NCBI RefSeq assembly: GCF_014201705.1
Contig: NZ_JACHFA010000002.1
Coordinates: 62,001-126,000, forward strand
DNA: 64,000 nt
Direction: 5' to 3'
Origin: Borreliella spielmanii
GTDB lineage: Bacteria; Spirochaetota; Spirochaetia; Borreliales; Borreliaceae
Part shown: positions 47,040-55,762 of the stretch, piece by piece
Numbering within the stretch: the first letter of the stretch is position 1
How the letters are laid out: each line of letters starts with the position of its first letter
Notes under the pieces: model-generated
Told to the model about the DNA's origin: nothing
Databases searched by the model: none
What the model saw: only the letters and a program-made list of their open reading frames with translations
Made by a program: the position numbers and the translations under genes

Positions 47040-47045
47040 TATAAT
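47040..47045 (+). promoter_or_regulatory. TATAAT -10 box for the FecR-domain gene
   Basis: ATAAGGTATAAT, identical over twelve bases to the box before the acyltransferase gene. No good -35 is seen at 17 bases. It predicts a start near 47052, about 30 bases before the ATT proposed as start codon. Confidence 0.45.
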
Positions 47046-47081
47046 TAAGCTTATAAGTTTTTCAAAGATCAGGAGAGCTAT

Positions 47082-48173
47082 ATTTTCAAAGTATATCATT
47101 TTGTTCTTTTAATATTGTTTTCAAATAAGACTTTATTTTCTCAAGTAGCAGTTGTAAAAGAAATAGAAGGTAAAGTTAGTGTTGTTAGAAATACATTTCC
47201 TGTTAAGTTGGATTTAGATGATGAAATTTTTGAGTATGATTTTATAGAGGTTGGAGAAAATTCAAAGCTTAGAATAAATTTATATGAAATAAATGGTGTT
47301 TCTGCAGATTTAATTTTTTATTCTAATACAAATAGTTTTATGTTTTATTCTTCTCTTAAAGATTTGCAAGATGCAAAAATATATTTATTTAGAGGAAGTG
47401 TTGATGCTGTAATTCATAATATTGTTAAAGGATCTTCATTTTCTATTATTATAAATAATAATCTGTTTAATGTTGAAAATGCGGCAAAGTTTTATGCCAA
47501 TAGTGATTATTTTAATAATTGTTTTATTAATGTTTACAAGGGTAGTGTTAGGCATATTAATAAAACGGAATATTTAATTTTTTCCAATACCAGTCTTTTG
47601 CTTTTTAATGGAAATTCTTTTTTACATAAAGTTAATGAAGGCACTTTAAAGGGTGTTAATCAAAATTTTATAAGAATGGCTAAAGATAATTTTATGTCTT
47701 TAAATAAAGGGTTTTTATATTTTTTTATTTTAAAATATATTGAAGACAGTTTTAGGTTTAACTTTATGTATAATTATTTAATGAAAGATTTTAAATTTAA
47801 TTCTATATATTCAAAATGGAGTTTGGAAGATAAAAATTATAAGCTTGGTAATAGGGTTGATATGATAAATAATGTTAATTATTTAAAAGGTAGAATTGGC
47901 GTACTTTTTAATAATTTTGTTGATTTGTCCAATAGGTTTTATTTTGTAGATGATATTTTTAAATATTTTCCTACTTTTTTCGATAAGTCAATAAGTGTTA
48001 GCAGTCCTATTTTAAAATTTTTAAAAGATTATAAGGCTAATAAAAACGTTTTAAAAGATAAATTCTTTAAAACAATTCATTCTTTAAAGATGTATTTAAG
48101 ACGTTCAAATGATGATATTACTAGTAATTTAAATGTTAATGAGCTGCATTTATTGCGCCCTAGAGAGTTTTGA
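47082..48173 (+). CDS. FecR-domain secreted protein, probable ATT start
   Basis: A FecR-type domain (about residues 15-130, with VVKEIEGKVSVVRN and YLFRGSVDAVIHN, the paired beta-strand repeats) followed by a helical C-terminal half. The first ATG/GTG/TTG in frame is TTG at 47115, which has no ribosome site and would cut off the signal peptide. A strong AGGAGAG (47071-47077) lies four bases before an in-frame ATT at 47082. Starting there gives a Lys then hydrophobic leader (VYHFVLLILFS), a proper signal peptide. In this reading the protein is 363 aa. The function is unknown; the position matches BB0322 in B31. Confidence 0.7.
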   Translation: MFKVYHFVLLILFSNKTLFSQVAVVKEIEGKVSVVRNTFPVKLDLDDEIFEYDFIEVGENSKLRINLYEINGVSADLIFYSNTNSFMFYSSLKDLQDAKIYLFRGSVDAVIHNIVKGSSFSIIINNNLFNVENAAKFYANSDYFNNCFINVYKGSVRHINKTEYLIFSNTSLLLFNGNSFLHKVNEGTLKGVNQNFIRMAKDNFMSLNKGFLYFFILKYIEDSFRFNFMYNYLMKDFKFNSIYSKWSLEDKNYKLGNRVDMINNVNYLKGRIGVLFNNFVDLSNRFYFVDDIFKYFPTFFDKSISVSSPILKFLKDYKANKNVLKDKFFKTIHSLKMYLRRSNDDITSNLNVNELHLLRPREF

Positions 48174-48207
48174 TTTTTATATGTTTAGCTTTTTATGTTA
48201 AATTTAT

Positions 48208-48420
48208 TTGTTAGATAAAATGATATATTCTTTAAAGATTCAAATAGAAGAAGAAATCAATCTATTTATTTTTATTAGCTATTTTAAGCTGTTAATATTG
48301 AGCATTTTTAAAAAAATAAAAAATTTTCAAATTTTATTATATTATTCAACGGAATTTAAAATTTACATTCAGAATTTGCTTAATATTTTATTAAATTTGA
48401 GTTCTAAAATTTTTTGCTAA
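48208..48420 (+). CDS. Doubtful 70-codon ORF
   Basis: A TTG-started frame of 70 codons in a low-complexity, very A+T-rich gap. There is no ribosome site and the product is a hydrophobic, Ile/Leu/Phe-rich chain. I keep it only because it is the sole open frame in the gap between the FecR-domain gene and the importer; it could be chance. Confidence 0.15.
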   Translation: MLDKMIYSLKIQIEEEINLFIFISYFKLLILSIFKKIKNFQILLYYSTEFKIYIQNLLNILLNLSSKIFC

Positions 48421-48480
48421 AATCTTATAATAAGGGGAAAAATATATTCTTTAGATGTTTGGATAATTTTTTAATTGGTT

Positions 48481-48509
48481 TTGGCAGTTTTGTTTTTGTA
48501 TCTTATTAT
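48481..48509 (+). promoter_or_regulatory. Promoter for the BMP-type ABC importer operon
   Basis: TTGGCA (48481-48486), an exact 17-base spacer and TATTAT (48504-48509), each one base from consensus. The start would be near 48516. Confidence 0.65.
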
Positions 48510-48544
48510 TAGTACTTTTTTTATTTGACTTTTATAGTATTAAG

Positions 48545-49633
48545 ATGAATTTAATAATAATTAATAAAAGGATGTTTGTCTTTATGAGTAAGAACATGTT
48601 TTTTAAAGGGTTTTGGATTTTATTCACTATATTCCATTTATATTTATTTGTTTATTTGATTTTTTTAAGGAAGCAAAAAATTGATATTTCTAATAAAACA
48701 AATATTGCTTTATTTATTCCAGGAGTTATTTCAGGATCTCCATCTTATAAAGAAATGTATGATTCTTTATTTGAATTTAAAAAAAAGCATAACAATCTCG
48801 AAATTAAAGTTTTAGAAGCTGGATTTAATCAAAGCGATTGGATAGAAATGCTTGAAAAATTATTAACTTCAAAAAAATATGATTTTTTAATAACCACAAA
48901 TAATGCTATGCAAGATATGGTTGATAGTGTTTCAAATAATTATCCTTATACTAAGTTTCTAATTTTTGATTCTTTGGTCAAAAACGTCAATAAGCAAGTT
49001 TATTCAGTTTCTTATAATGTTGCGGAGGAGGCTTATATTTTAGGGTATTATGTAGGCCTTTTTTTAAAGGAATTTAATTCTGGCTTAGGGAATGTTGCTC
49101 TAATTGCGGGTCAAGAATATCCTGTTATGAGAGATTATATATATTACTATTTTAAAAAAGGCATTCTTGATGTGGGTGTGAATTCTGAAGTTTATTATCG
49201 AGTTTTAGGCAATTGGCACGATAGTAATTTGGCTAAATTACTGGCAAACTCTTTGATTCAAAATTCGGGTGTTTTTGTAATACTTCCCATTGTAGGGCCT
49301 GCTGTTGAAGGGGTGCTTTCCTCTGTTAGAGAGAATAATATTTTTGCTATTCTTTTTGATAGTGAAGATTATTTAGATAATAAAGAAAATATTATTGGTT
49401 CAGGAATTACAAATCAAAAATATTATGTTTCATATGTTTTAGATAAGGCGCTTAGCTTAGAGATTAACTATGGCAATTCTGATATTTTTGGTATAAAACA
49501 CAAAGGAGTTTTATTTAATATTTCTAATGTTTTTTATTTAGAGCAGACCAGTCAAAAGTTAAAAGAAGATCTTTTAAAAAAAATAGAAGAGGTTAGTGCA
49601 AATGGTATAAAAATTAATTTGGAACAAAATTAA
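48545..49633 (+). CDS. BMP/Med-family substrate-binding protein of an ABC importer
   Basis: A 362-aa solute-binding protein of the BMP (basic membrane protein, PnrA/Med) family, which binds nucleosides in characterised members. A hydrophobic N-terminal anchor (about residues 20-42) has no lipobox cysteine, so it is probably membrane-tethered. Then come the BMP landmarks NIALFIPG, SDWIEMLEKLL, FLITTNNAMQD and EAYILGYYVGLFLKE. Starts at ATG 48545, 48572 and 48584 are in frame; AAGGA 11 bases before 48584 makes that one attractive. It overlaps the ATPase gene by one base. Confidence 0.85.
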   Translation: MNLIIINKRMFVFMSKNMFFKGFWILFTIFHLYLFVYLIFLRKQKIDISNKTNIALFIPGVISGSPSYKEMYDSLFEFKKKHNNLEIKVLEAGFNQSDWIEMLEKLLTSKKYDFLITTNNAMQDMVDSVSNNYPYTKFLIFDSLVKNVNKQVYSVSYNVAEEAYILGYYVGLFLKEFNSGLGNVALIAGQEYPVMRDYIYYYFKKGILDVGVNSEVYYRVLGNWHDSNLAKLLANSLIQNSGVFVILPIVGPAVEGVLSSVRENNIFAILFDSEDYLDNKENIIGSGITNQKYYVSYVLDKALSLEINYGNSDIFGIKHKGVLFNISNVFYLEQTSQKLKEDLLKKIEEVSANGIKINLEQN

Positions 49634-51093
49634 TGGTAGAGTTTAAAAATATAGTTAAGCATTTCCCAGATATTGATAAACCCATTTTGGACAGTATTAA
49701 TTTAAAAATTGGAGAAGTTAAAATTTTTACAGTAGTTGGTAAAAATGGAGAAGGAAAGAGCACTTTAGCTAAGATTATTGCCGGGCTTGTTGAATTTGAT
49801 AGTGGTGAAGTATTGGTAAATGGCGTTAAGCAGAAAAATTGGAATGTAGATAAAGCTAAAAATAACGGTATCTATCTTGTTTCTCAAGTTCCTAATTTGA
49901 AAATGAATTTAAGAGTTTGGGAATATTTGAGCATTTATTGGTTTGGTTATGCATTTTTCATGCCAATGAATAAATCTAAGACTTATAAATATTATAGATG
50001 GCTTATGCAATTTTATAAAATTTCTTTTGATCTAGATAAGAAAATTAAAGATTTAAATATTAAAGAGATTTATTTTCTACTTATTATTGCTTCTCTTAAA
50101 GAGAATGCAAAAGTAATTATTTTCGATGAGAGTGCTGCTTATTTTTCTCAAAAAGAAGCTCAAGCTTTTATAAAATTGCTTGTATTACTTAAGAAATCAG
50201 GAATTGCATCTCTTTTTATTACTCATAGCGAGATTACAGATGCTGTAAAATTTAGTGATGAGTTTATTGTTTTAAAAGATGGAAAGTGCTTTAGAACAAT
50301 AAACAAAGAGTTGATTTTGAGCAAACTTGAATCTTCTAATGATAAAGTATTGTTTGCAAATATTAATTTTAATAAATTTGAAAAAGATTCTATTAAATTT
50401 AATTTATTTTTTGAAGATTTTTGGAAATATGATGTTAGTTTTTCTTTAAATAAAAGAGGTGTTTTAGGAATAATTGGTGAAGAAGCCGCAATTAGAACTT
50501 GGGAAAAATTATTCTTAGGAGAGCTTATTTTTGTTGGATGTATAAAAATTGATGGTATCAGATATGAGCGAATAAATATTTTTGAGTGCAAAGCGGGGTT
50601 TTTACCTTTAGGTATTGGTAATTTATTCCCCGATAATAGTAGTATATTGGATAATTTTTTAGCTAAATTTATGAATTTTGAAAATAAAATTTTTATTAGG
50701 CAATCTTATATCAATAAGATTAAAGATTTTTTTAAAAAAAAGATGGAATTTTGTAGCGAAGAGAAAATATATAGAATTCTTTATTCTAAATCTTTAGCAT
50801 TTTCTGGAGGAACTTTAAAGAAATTTGCTCTTTACAGAGAGATGTATATTGCAAAAAGTTTTTTAATTTGTTTTTCTCCTTTAAGTAATTTAGATCATAA
50901 AGCTTATAATGAAATGTCTGTTGCTATTCGTAATTATTCAAAAGAAAAGCCAGTTCTTTTGATTACTTCTAATTTAGATGAATTGCTTTTACTCTCTGAT
51001 AATATTTTGGCAATGAAAATGGGAGAAGTTTTGTTAAACGTATCTAGAGAAAAGATTAGTAAAGAAAAATTAAAGGAATTGCTATTTTTATGA
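49633..51093 (+). CDS. mglA: ABC importer ATPase with two non-equivalent halves
   Basis: A 486-aa fused double nucleotide-binding protein annotated MglA in B31 (BB0318). Half one (1-240) has Walker A VGKNGEGKST (about 34-43), Q-loop VSQVPNL, Walker B VIIFDESA and H-loop ITHSE, but its signature (LNIKEI) has lost LSGG. Half two (255-486) keeps FSGGTLKK (about 389-396) but its Walker A reads GEEAAIRT and its Walker B reads CFSPLSNLD. Only one composite ATP site should therefore work. It overlaps the first permease gene by four bases. Confidence 0.85.
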   Translation: MVEFKNIVKHFPDIDKPILDSINLKIGEVKIFTVVGKNGEGKSTLAKIIAGLVEFDSGEVLVNGVKQKNWNVDKAKNNGIYLVSQVPNLKMNLRVWEYLSIYWFGYAFFMPMNKSKTYKYYRWLMQFYKISFDLDKKIKDLNIKEIYFLLIIASLKENAKVIIFDESAAYFSQKEAQAFIKLLVLLKKSGIASLFITHSEITDAVKFSDEFIVLKDGKCFRTINKELILSKLESSNDKVLFANINFNKFEKDSIKFNLFFEDFWKYDVSFSLNKRGVLGIIGEEAAIRTWEKLFLGELIFVGCIKIDGIRYERINIFECKAGFLPLGIGNLFPDNSSILDNFLAKFMNFENKIFIRQSYINKIKDFFKKKMEFCSEEKIYRILYSKSLAFSGGTLKKFALYREMYIAKSFLICFSPLSNLDHKAYNEMSVAIRNYSKEKPVLLITSNLDELLLLSDNILAMKMGEVLLNVSREKISKEKLKELLFL

Positions 51094-52022
51094 CCCTGTT
51101 TAGAAATAGCTTTATGGCATTAATTTTTTCTTTTTTGATATTAAGTATCAGCTATTTTTTTGGTGATTTTTTTCAATTTTCTTATATCAAGATGGTATCT
51201 TGGCGATTTATTTTATTTTCAATCATGGCTACTGGTATTGCCACCTGCGCCAAGAGCAATTCATTAAATCTTGGAAATGAAGGGCAGGTTTATTTTGGAG
51301 CATTTTTAGTTTATGTATTTTCAAGTTTTTTTGGATTAACCTACTTTAATTTTATATATTTAATATTTTTGAGTTCTTTTTTTGTAGGACTTTTAGGTCT
51401 TATTCCCTTTTTTATTACTTTTTTCTTTGGATTAAATAGAGCTTTAACAGGTCTTTTAATATCTTATGGAAATCAAAGATTGGTAGATGGATTTATTTTA
51501 AATATGTTAAAAACAGGTAGTTTTTCCAATCAGACAAAAAGAATTAATAGCTTATTTGTTTTAGATTCATCACTTATTTACTTGTTTTTGTTTGGTATGT
51601 CAATTTGGCTTTTTTATGTTTTTATTCATAAAAAAACTATTTATGGGCTTCAGCTTGAAATATTAAATAATAAGAAAAAGATAGATATTTTTTTAAATAT
51701 AAATGAATTTAAATATAAGTTTTGTGCCGTATTTGGCAGCGCTTTTTTAAATGGTCTTGCAGGTTCTATGTTTGTTGTGTTTTTTAAACCGTATTTGGTT
51801 TTGGGGTTAACCTCCGGACTTGGTTGGAGTAGTTTAATTGTCGCTGTAATTTCGGGATTTAATTATATTTATGTATTATTTTTTAGTTTATTGTTTTCAA
51901 TATTAATAGAATTTAATAATTTTCTTAATATAAATTATGACTTTAAGTATGAGTTTATTGGTCTTTGTCAATCAATTGCTATTTTTCTCTCTTTATTTTT
52001 GATTAAAGCTAGGAAAAAGTAG
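51090..52022 (+). CDS. ABC importer permease, first subunit
   Basis: A 310-aa permease of the branched-chain/sugar/nucleoside type (BPD_transp_2). About eight hydrophobic segments; residues 45-75 read TGIATCAKSNSLNLGNEGQVYFGA, where NLGNEGQ is the family's typical NIGxEGQ motif. ATGA overlap with the ATPase gene and a one-base gap to the second permease show one transcript. With the BMP-type binding protein, the operon resembles nucleoside importers. Confidence 0.85.
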   Translation: MTLFRNSFMALIFSFLILSISYFFGDFFQFSYIKMVSWRFILFSIMATGIATCAKSNSLNLGNEGQVYFGAFLVYVFSSFFGLTYFNFIYLIFLSSFFVGLLGLIPFFITFFFGLNRALTGLLISYGNQRLVDGFILNMLKTGSFSNQTKRINSLFVLDSSLIYLFLFGMSIWLFYVFIHKKTIYGLQLEILNNKKKIDIFLNINEFKYKFCAVFGSAFLNGLAGSMFVVFFKPYLVLGLTSGLGWSSLIVAVISGFNYIYVLFFSLLFSILIEFNNFLNINYDFKYEFIGLCQSIAIFLSLFLIKARKK

Positions 52023-52829
52023 ATGTTTGGTATTTTTGAACAAGCTATTGTATTTTCGTATTTAGCACTTGGAGTCCTTTATACAGAAAAAATAGGGCTT
52101 TTAAATATATCTATTGAGGGCATTTCATATCTTTCAATATTTTTAACATCTTTTTTTATTTATTTTGGATATGGAATTTTTATGTCGACCATTTTTACTC
52201 TTTTTATCAGCTTTTTGTTTGGATTTTTTTTATCTTTTATAGTAAAGAAAAATTATGATATTTTTATAGCAGGAATAGGCATTAATATTTTTTGTTATTT
52301 TTTTGTTGATTATTTAATGAAGAGTAATTTTAATTTCATTCCTAGTTTTACTTTAAATTTGTCTGGAAATTTTGAGATTATTGTTTTTATTGTCATTTTT
52401 TTCATTTTTTTATTTATTACTGTTTATGTGATAAATTATTCAAGAATTAGAGCAGTTTTTGAATTTATCTCTTCGGGGAATTATGAAGACATTTTGGGCG
52501 AAAAAATAAGCAATCGTTTTAAATCTTTTGCAATTTTTGTATCAATTTTCACAGCAAGTCTTGCCGGTTCATTTATTGCGGTAAATCTTAATGCTTATTC
52601 TTATAATTTGGGATTAAATAATGGTTGGCTTGCTATTTGCATTCTTTATATTGCATTTTCGAATCCTTTATTAATTTTTCCAATTTCTTTTTTGATAGTT
52701 TTTTTTGAATATCAATTTTTTCACACCCAAGAGTATATAAATTCTTATTTTTCTCTTTCTTTTTCATTTTATGTAGCAATAATAATAAATATATTAGTTT
52801 CATTGATTAAGAAAAAAGATAAGTCTTAG
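52023..52829 (+). CDS. ABC importer permease, second subunit
   Basis: A 268-aa permease with about eight hydrophobic segments. GLLNISIEGISYLSIF (about 25-40) is the NIxxEG motif of this permease class, and the later AGSFIAVNLNAYSYNLGLNNGW segment fits the substrate-path region. The two permeases form the heterodimeric channel with the ATPase. It abuts the preceding gene and is convergent with the TPR gene; it is the last gene of the operon. Confidence 0.85.
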   Translation: MFGIFEQAIVFSYLALGVLYTEKIGLLNISIEGISYLSIFLTSFFIYFGYGIFMSTIFTLFISFLFGFFLSFIVKKNYDIFIAGIGINIFCYFFVDYLMKSNFNFIPSFTLNLSGNFEIIVFIVIFFIFLFITVYVINYSRIRAVFEFISSGNYEDILGEKISNRFKSFAIFVSIFTASLAGSFIAVNLNAYSYNLGLNNGWLAICILYIAFSNPLLIFPISFLIVFFEYQFFHTQEYINSYFSLSFSFYVAIIINILVSLIKKKDKS

Positions 52830-52830
52830 G

Positions 52831-53514
52831 TTAAGTTCCGCATCTTGTGTTTTGAATTGTTTTTAGGGTGTTGATTTGCAGATACAATTCTTTTATTTTT
52901 TTTCTATTAAAATAATAAAAAGGTATTTGTTTTATTATTTCTAAATTATTTAAAAAAATTATAAATAAAGTGTCGTCATTGAATGCTAATTGGAATGTTG
53001 AGGTTAACATTATATTAAATGCCGCATCTTCATTGTTTATAAAATGATAAATACTTTTTTTAAAAAGAGCATCAATTGCTATAAATATATTTTCTTTGAA
53101 CAATTCTTTACCGCTTTGGAAAAATTTAATTATGTAGTCCATTGAATTTTCAACTTCTCCTATTAAAAAATATGCCCAAGAGATATCTAAAAAGTTTTTT
53201 TTATCTTTAAAGTCTATTATTTTTAAGTAATCCTGAGATTTGATAATTGCTTTCTTCCAGTTTTTATTTAAATATTCTAATTCTGAGAGTAAAAGATGAG
53301 CATCAACCTGATTTTGATCCATGCTAATTATTTTTTTTAGATTTGCTATGGCTTTGTTATATTTTTTTGAATTTTTTAGCAACATTGATTTTTGGTAAAG
53401 TTGTTCTATTGTATACTTACTCGCTTGTTCGTCTGGTTTTAATGTTGATGTTGTTGTGGGGTAAATATTTGTGATCAATCCATAAAAAAGCGCTGTTATT
53501 ATTGTTTTTTTCAT
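52831..53514 (-). CDS. Secreted TPR-repeat protein of unknown function
   Basis: A 227-aa protein with an N-terminal signal peptide (about residues 1-18) and helical TPR repeats at about 35-135 (LYQKSMLLKNSKKYNKAIAN, DAHLLLSELEYLNKNWKKAI). Its start codon overlaps the stop of the polyprenyl synthase gene by one base, so the two are co-expressed, but the functional link is not evident. It could be a scaffold for envelope proteins. Confidence 0.7.
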   Translation of the reverse strand: MKKTIITALFYGLITNIYPTTTSTLKPDEQASKYTIEQLYQKSMLLKNSKKYNKAIANLKKIISMDQNQVDAHLLLSELEYLNKNWKKAIIKSQDYLKIIDFKDKKNFLDISWAYFLIGEVENSMDYIIKFFQSGKELFKENIFIAIDALFKKSIYHFINNEDAAFNIMLTSTFQLAFNDDTLFIIFLNNLEIIKQIPFYYFNRKKIKELYLQINTLKTIQNTRCGT

Positions 53515-54557
53515 TATATTCCTTCTTTTATTTGTTCGACAATATCTATTAGCAGATTTTTATATCTATTTGTTAATGGGTATAAATTGAGTTCGGTTTT
53601 AAACTCGGTTAAATATTTTAGAGCAATAATAGTTGAGTTTTTTATTGATTTTGATGAATTTATCATTTCTGTTAGTTTAAATATTTCTTTTTTTGCTGTA
53701 GGTTTTTTGGCATTTTTTATTTGATTAAATTTTGAAATAATTTTTGGTTCATCTTTTTTTTCTTGTAAAAAATAAATTATTGGCAAACTTTTTTTCCCTT
53801 CAAGTAAATCGTCTCCGAATTCTTTACCATTAATTTTATTTTTAATGTTTTTAATATCGTCTATTATTTGGAAATAAACACCAAGTTTTAAGAATGTACT
53901 GTAAATTTTTTTAGCTTTATCTTCATTATTTGTAAGTATTGCAGCTATAAAGCTAGCCATTCCGAAAAGTGAAGCTGTTTTTAATTCTACTAAAGAAATG
54001 TATTCTTTAATGCTTGGAATATATGATTCGTTGTGAAATTTAATATCAATGCCTTGTCCTAAGTGGAGATTTGAAAGAGTTGTAAAAAAATTTTCATAAA
54101 TCATTAATTTTTGATTTTCTTTTAAATTTGATCTTTCTATTAATTTTGCAGGTAAAAAATAAATTAAATTACCAGTATTTATACTATTGTCTATCCCGTA
54201 AATTAAATGTATTGCTGATGCCCCGCGTCTTTTTAGCGAATTGTCTTCAATATCATCAATAATTAAACTTCCAGAATGAGGAAGTTCAAGTAGTAAGCTT
54301 AATTTATATATTAATTTAGTGTTTTTTTCTTTTAAACCCAATGCGTATGCTAAAAGGATCATTATCATTGGTCTTATTCGTTTTCCACCTCTGCTAATGA
54401 TTTCAATTGCCGGTGCTTTAATGTAATCAAGGGTTTTCTTTTTTATTTTAAAAGTAAATTTTAAATCTTTATCTTTGAATAAATTTATAAAATTAGTTGT
54501 TGAAAAGATGTTGTTAATATTTTTTTCAATATTTTTTAAAAATAGTTTATTTTGCAT
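53514..54557 (-). CDS. Polyprenyl diphosphate synthase
   Basis: Trans-prenyl transferase of 347 aa that condenses isopentenyl diphosphate with allylic diphosphates, supplying isoprenoid chains from the mevalonate route used by Borrelia. The first Asp-rich motif is intact (LIIDDIEDN, about 98-106) with RRG after it. The second reads QIIDDIKN (about 233-240), so its last Asp is replaced by Asn. GKRIRPM near 54-60 binds isopentenyl diphosphate. Product length cannot be told from sequence. It is divergent from rlmE by 50 bases. Confidence 0.88.
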   Translation of the reverse strand: MQNKLFLKNIEKNINNIFSTTNFINLFKDKDLKFTFKIKKKTLDYIKAPAIEIISRGGKRIRPMIMILLAYALGLKEKNTKLIYKLSLLLELPHSGSLIIDDIEDNSLKRRGASAIHLIYGIDNSINTGNLIYFLPAKLIERSNLKENQKLMIYENFFTTLSNLHLGQGIDIKFHNESYIPSIKEYISLVELKTASLFGMASFIAAILTNNEDKAKKIYSTFLKLGVYFQIIDDIKNIKNKINGKEFGDDLLEGKKSLPIIYFLQEKKDEPKIISKFNQIKNAKKPTAKKEIFKLTEMINSSKSIKNSTIIALKYLTEFKTELNLYPLTNRYKNLLIDIVEQIKEGI

Positions 54558-54607
54558 AATAAGAATTATAATGAAAAAGTATAATAAAGTGTATTAAAGA
54601 GATTAAT

Positions 54608-55186
54608 GTGTATCGCTTAAATGATGAGTATTCTCAAAAAGCTAAAAGAGAAGGGTATTTGGCAAGGTCTGTGTACAAGTTGATAGAAATTAATGAAAAA
54701 TTTTCTTTATTTTCTTATGGTAATGTTTTAGATATTGGTGCATCACCGGGTAGTTTTTCTCAATATGCTTATAAAAAGCTTAAAAGAGGCGTTCTTGTGG
54801 CTGTTGACATTAATGATATTACTCTTAGATATGTTGATAATTTTTATTTTATAAAGGGGGATGTATTTTCATATGATACAGTTTTTAAAATTAATACCCT
54901 TGGACCTTATAGTCTTGTAATTAGTGATGCGGCTCCTAGAACTAGTGGAAATAGACTTATAGATACTAGTAATTCTTTTAATTTAAGCATGAAAATAATA
55001 GATTTATCCCTTGAGGTTTTACTTAAAAAAGGAAATTTACTTGTTAAAGTTTTCCAGGGGGGAGATGAAGTGCAAATTTTTAAAAAATTTGAAAAATATT
55101 TTAAATTTGTAAAAAAAATTAGGCCCAAAGCTGTAAGGAAAAATTCTTTTGAAATTTATTTTTTGGGTAAAAGTTTTGGAAAGTAG
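54608..55186 (+). CDS. rlmE: 23S rRNA 2'-O-methyltransferase RlmE (FtsJ/RrmJ)
   Basis: SAM-dependent enzyme that methylates the ribose of U2552 in 23S rRNA. The 192-aa length is close to the usual 209. SAM motif [14 protein letters not shown] (about 38-51), and the K-D-K-E catalytic tetrad is traced by [28 protein letters not shown] and FEIYFLGK. The GTG at 54608 starts it; an ATG two bases earlier is out of frame. A hairpin between this gene and cheW1 lies at 55197-55218. Confidence 0.93.
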   Translation: MYRLNDEYSQKAKREGYLARSVYKLIEINEKFSLFSYGNVLDIGASPGSFSQYAYKKLKRGVLVAVDINDITLRYVDNFYFIKGDVFSYDTVFKINTLGPYSLVISDAAPRTSGNRLIDTSNSFNLSMKIIDLSLEVLLKKGNLLVKVFQGGDEVQIFKKFEKYFKFVKKIRPKAVRKNSFEIYFLGKSFGK

Positions 55187-55196
55187 TAAGTTAATC

Positions 55197-55218
55197 AAAT
55201 TGCTATAAGTAGCAATTT
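55197..55218 (+). promoter_or_regulatory. Hairpin directly before the cheW1 ribosome site
   Basis: A perfect 9-bp stem, AAATTGCTA (55197-55205) and TAGCAATTT (55210-55218), with loop TAAG. AAAGG follows immediately and the ATG is at 55232. No T-run is present, so it is a translation-control or processing structure rather than a clear terminator. Confidence 0.5.
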
Positions 55219-55231
55219 AAAGGTATAAAAT

Positions 55232-55762
55232 ATGTTTAGAAAAGAGATATTTGAAGATAGGAAATCTCAGCTACAAGTTGCAGGTTTTAAAATAGGCAAA
55301 GAAAGTTATGGGGTGTCAATAGAGCATATTAGAGAAATTATTAAAGTTCCAGCAGAAGGGGTTTATGCTATACCAAATGTTCCTGAATATATTATAGGTA
55401 TTTATAATCTTAGAGGCAATATTATTCCTCTAATCAATTTAAATATTAAATTTGGAGTTCCCTCTATTTCAATAACAGAAGAAGATATGCTTTTAACAGG
55501 ATATTTAATAGTTAAGATTAAAAATAAACTTTTAGGTATTTTTGTTGATAGGGTTCTTAAAGTTATTAGCTTTAATGATTCTAGGATTCAAGAGCCTCCT
55601 GCTACTTTGCAAACTTTAGATAGAAAATATATATCTGGAGTTGTGAAGCTTGAAGAGGCTGATAATCTTGAGAGTGAATATTTAGTATTAATTGATATTG
55701 CAAAGATTTTTGACAAATGTGAATTTGACGACATTCCCTATAAAGATCAACATGAAGAATAA
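55232..55762 (+). CDS. cheW: Chemotaxis coupling protein CheW1
   Basis: Adaptor that links methyl-accepting receptors to the CheA kinase at the cell poles. A 176-aa CheW/SH3-like domain: FKIGKESYGVSIEHIREII (about 19-37), the NVPEYIIGIYNLRGNIIPLI hallmark (about 50-69) and GIFVDRVLKVI (about 107-117). By order it is BB0312, one of three cheW genes in B. burgdorferi. Its end overlaps nadK by 11 bases. A hairpin lies at its ribosome site. Confidence 0.95.
   Translation: MFRKEIFEDRKSQLQVAGFKIGKESYGVSIEHIREIIKVPAEGVYAIPNVPEYIIGIYNLRGNIIPLINLNIKFGVPSISITEEDMLLTGYLIVKIKNKLLGIFVDRVLKVISFNDSRIQEPPATLQTLDRKYISGVVKLEEADNLESEYLVLIDIAKIFDKCEFDDIPYKDQHEE

Larger units (their letters stand above)
48174..48544. 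other. Gap between the FecR-domain gene and the BMP-type importer
   Basis: 371 bases, very A+T rich. Apart from the doubtful ORF at 48208-48420, it holds the importer promoter at 48481-48509. I see no hairpin terminator and no RNA gene. Confidence 0.5.

Noticed and set aside
50223..50591. A 122-codon minus frame inside the importer ATPase gene
   Set aside because: Shadow of the real gene, whose motifs on the + strand are convincing.
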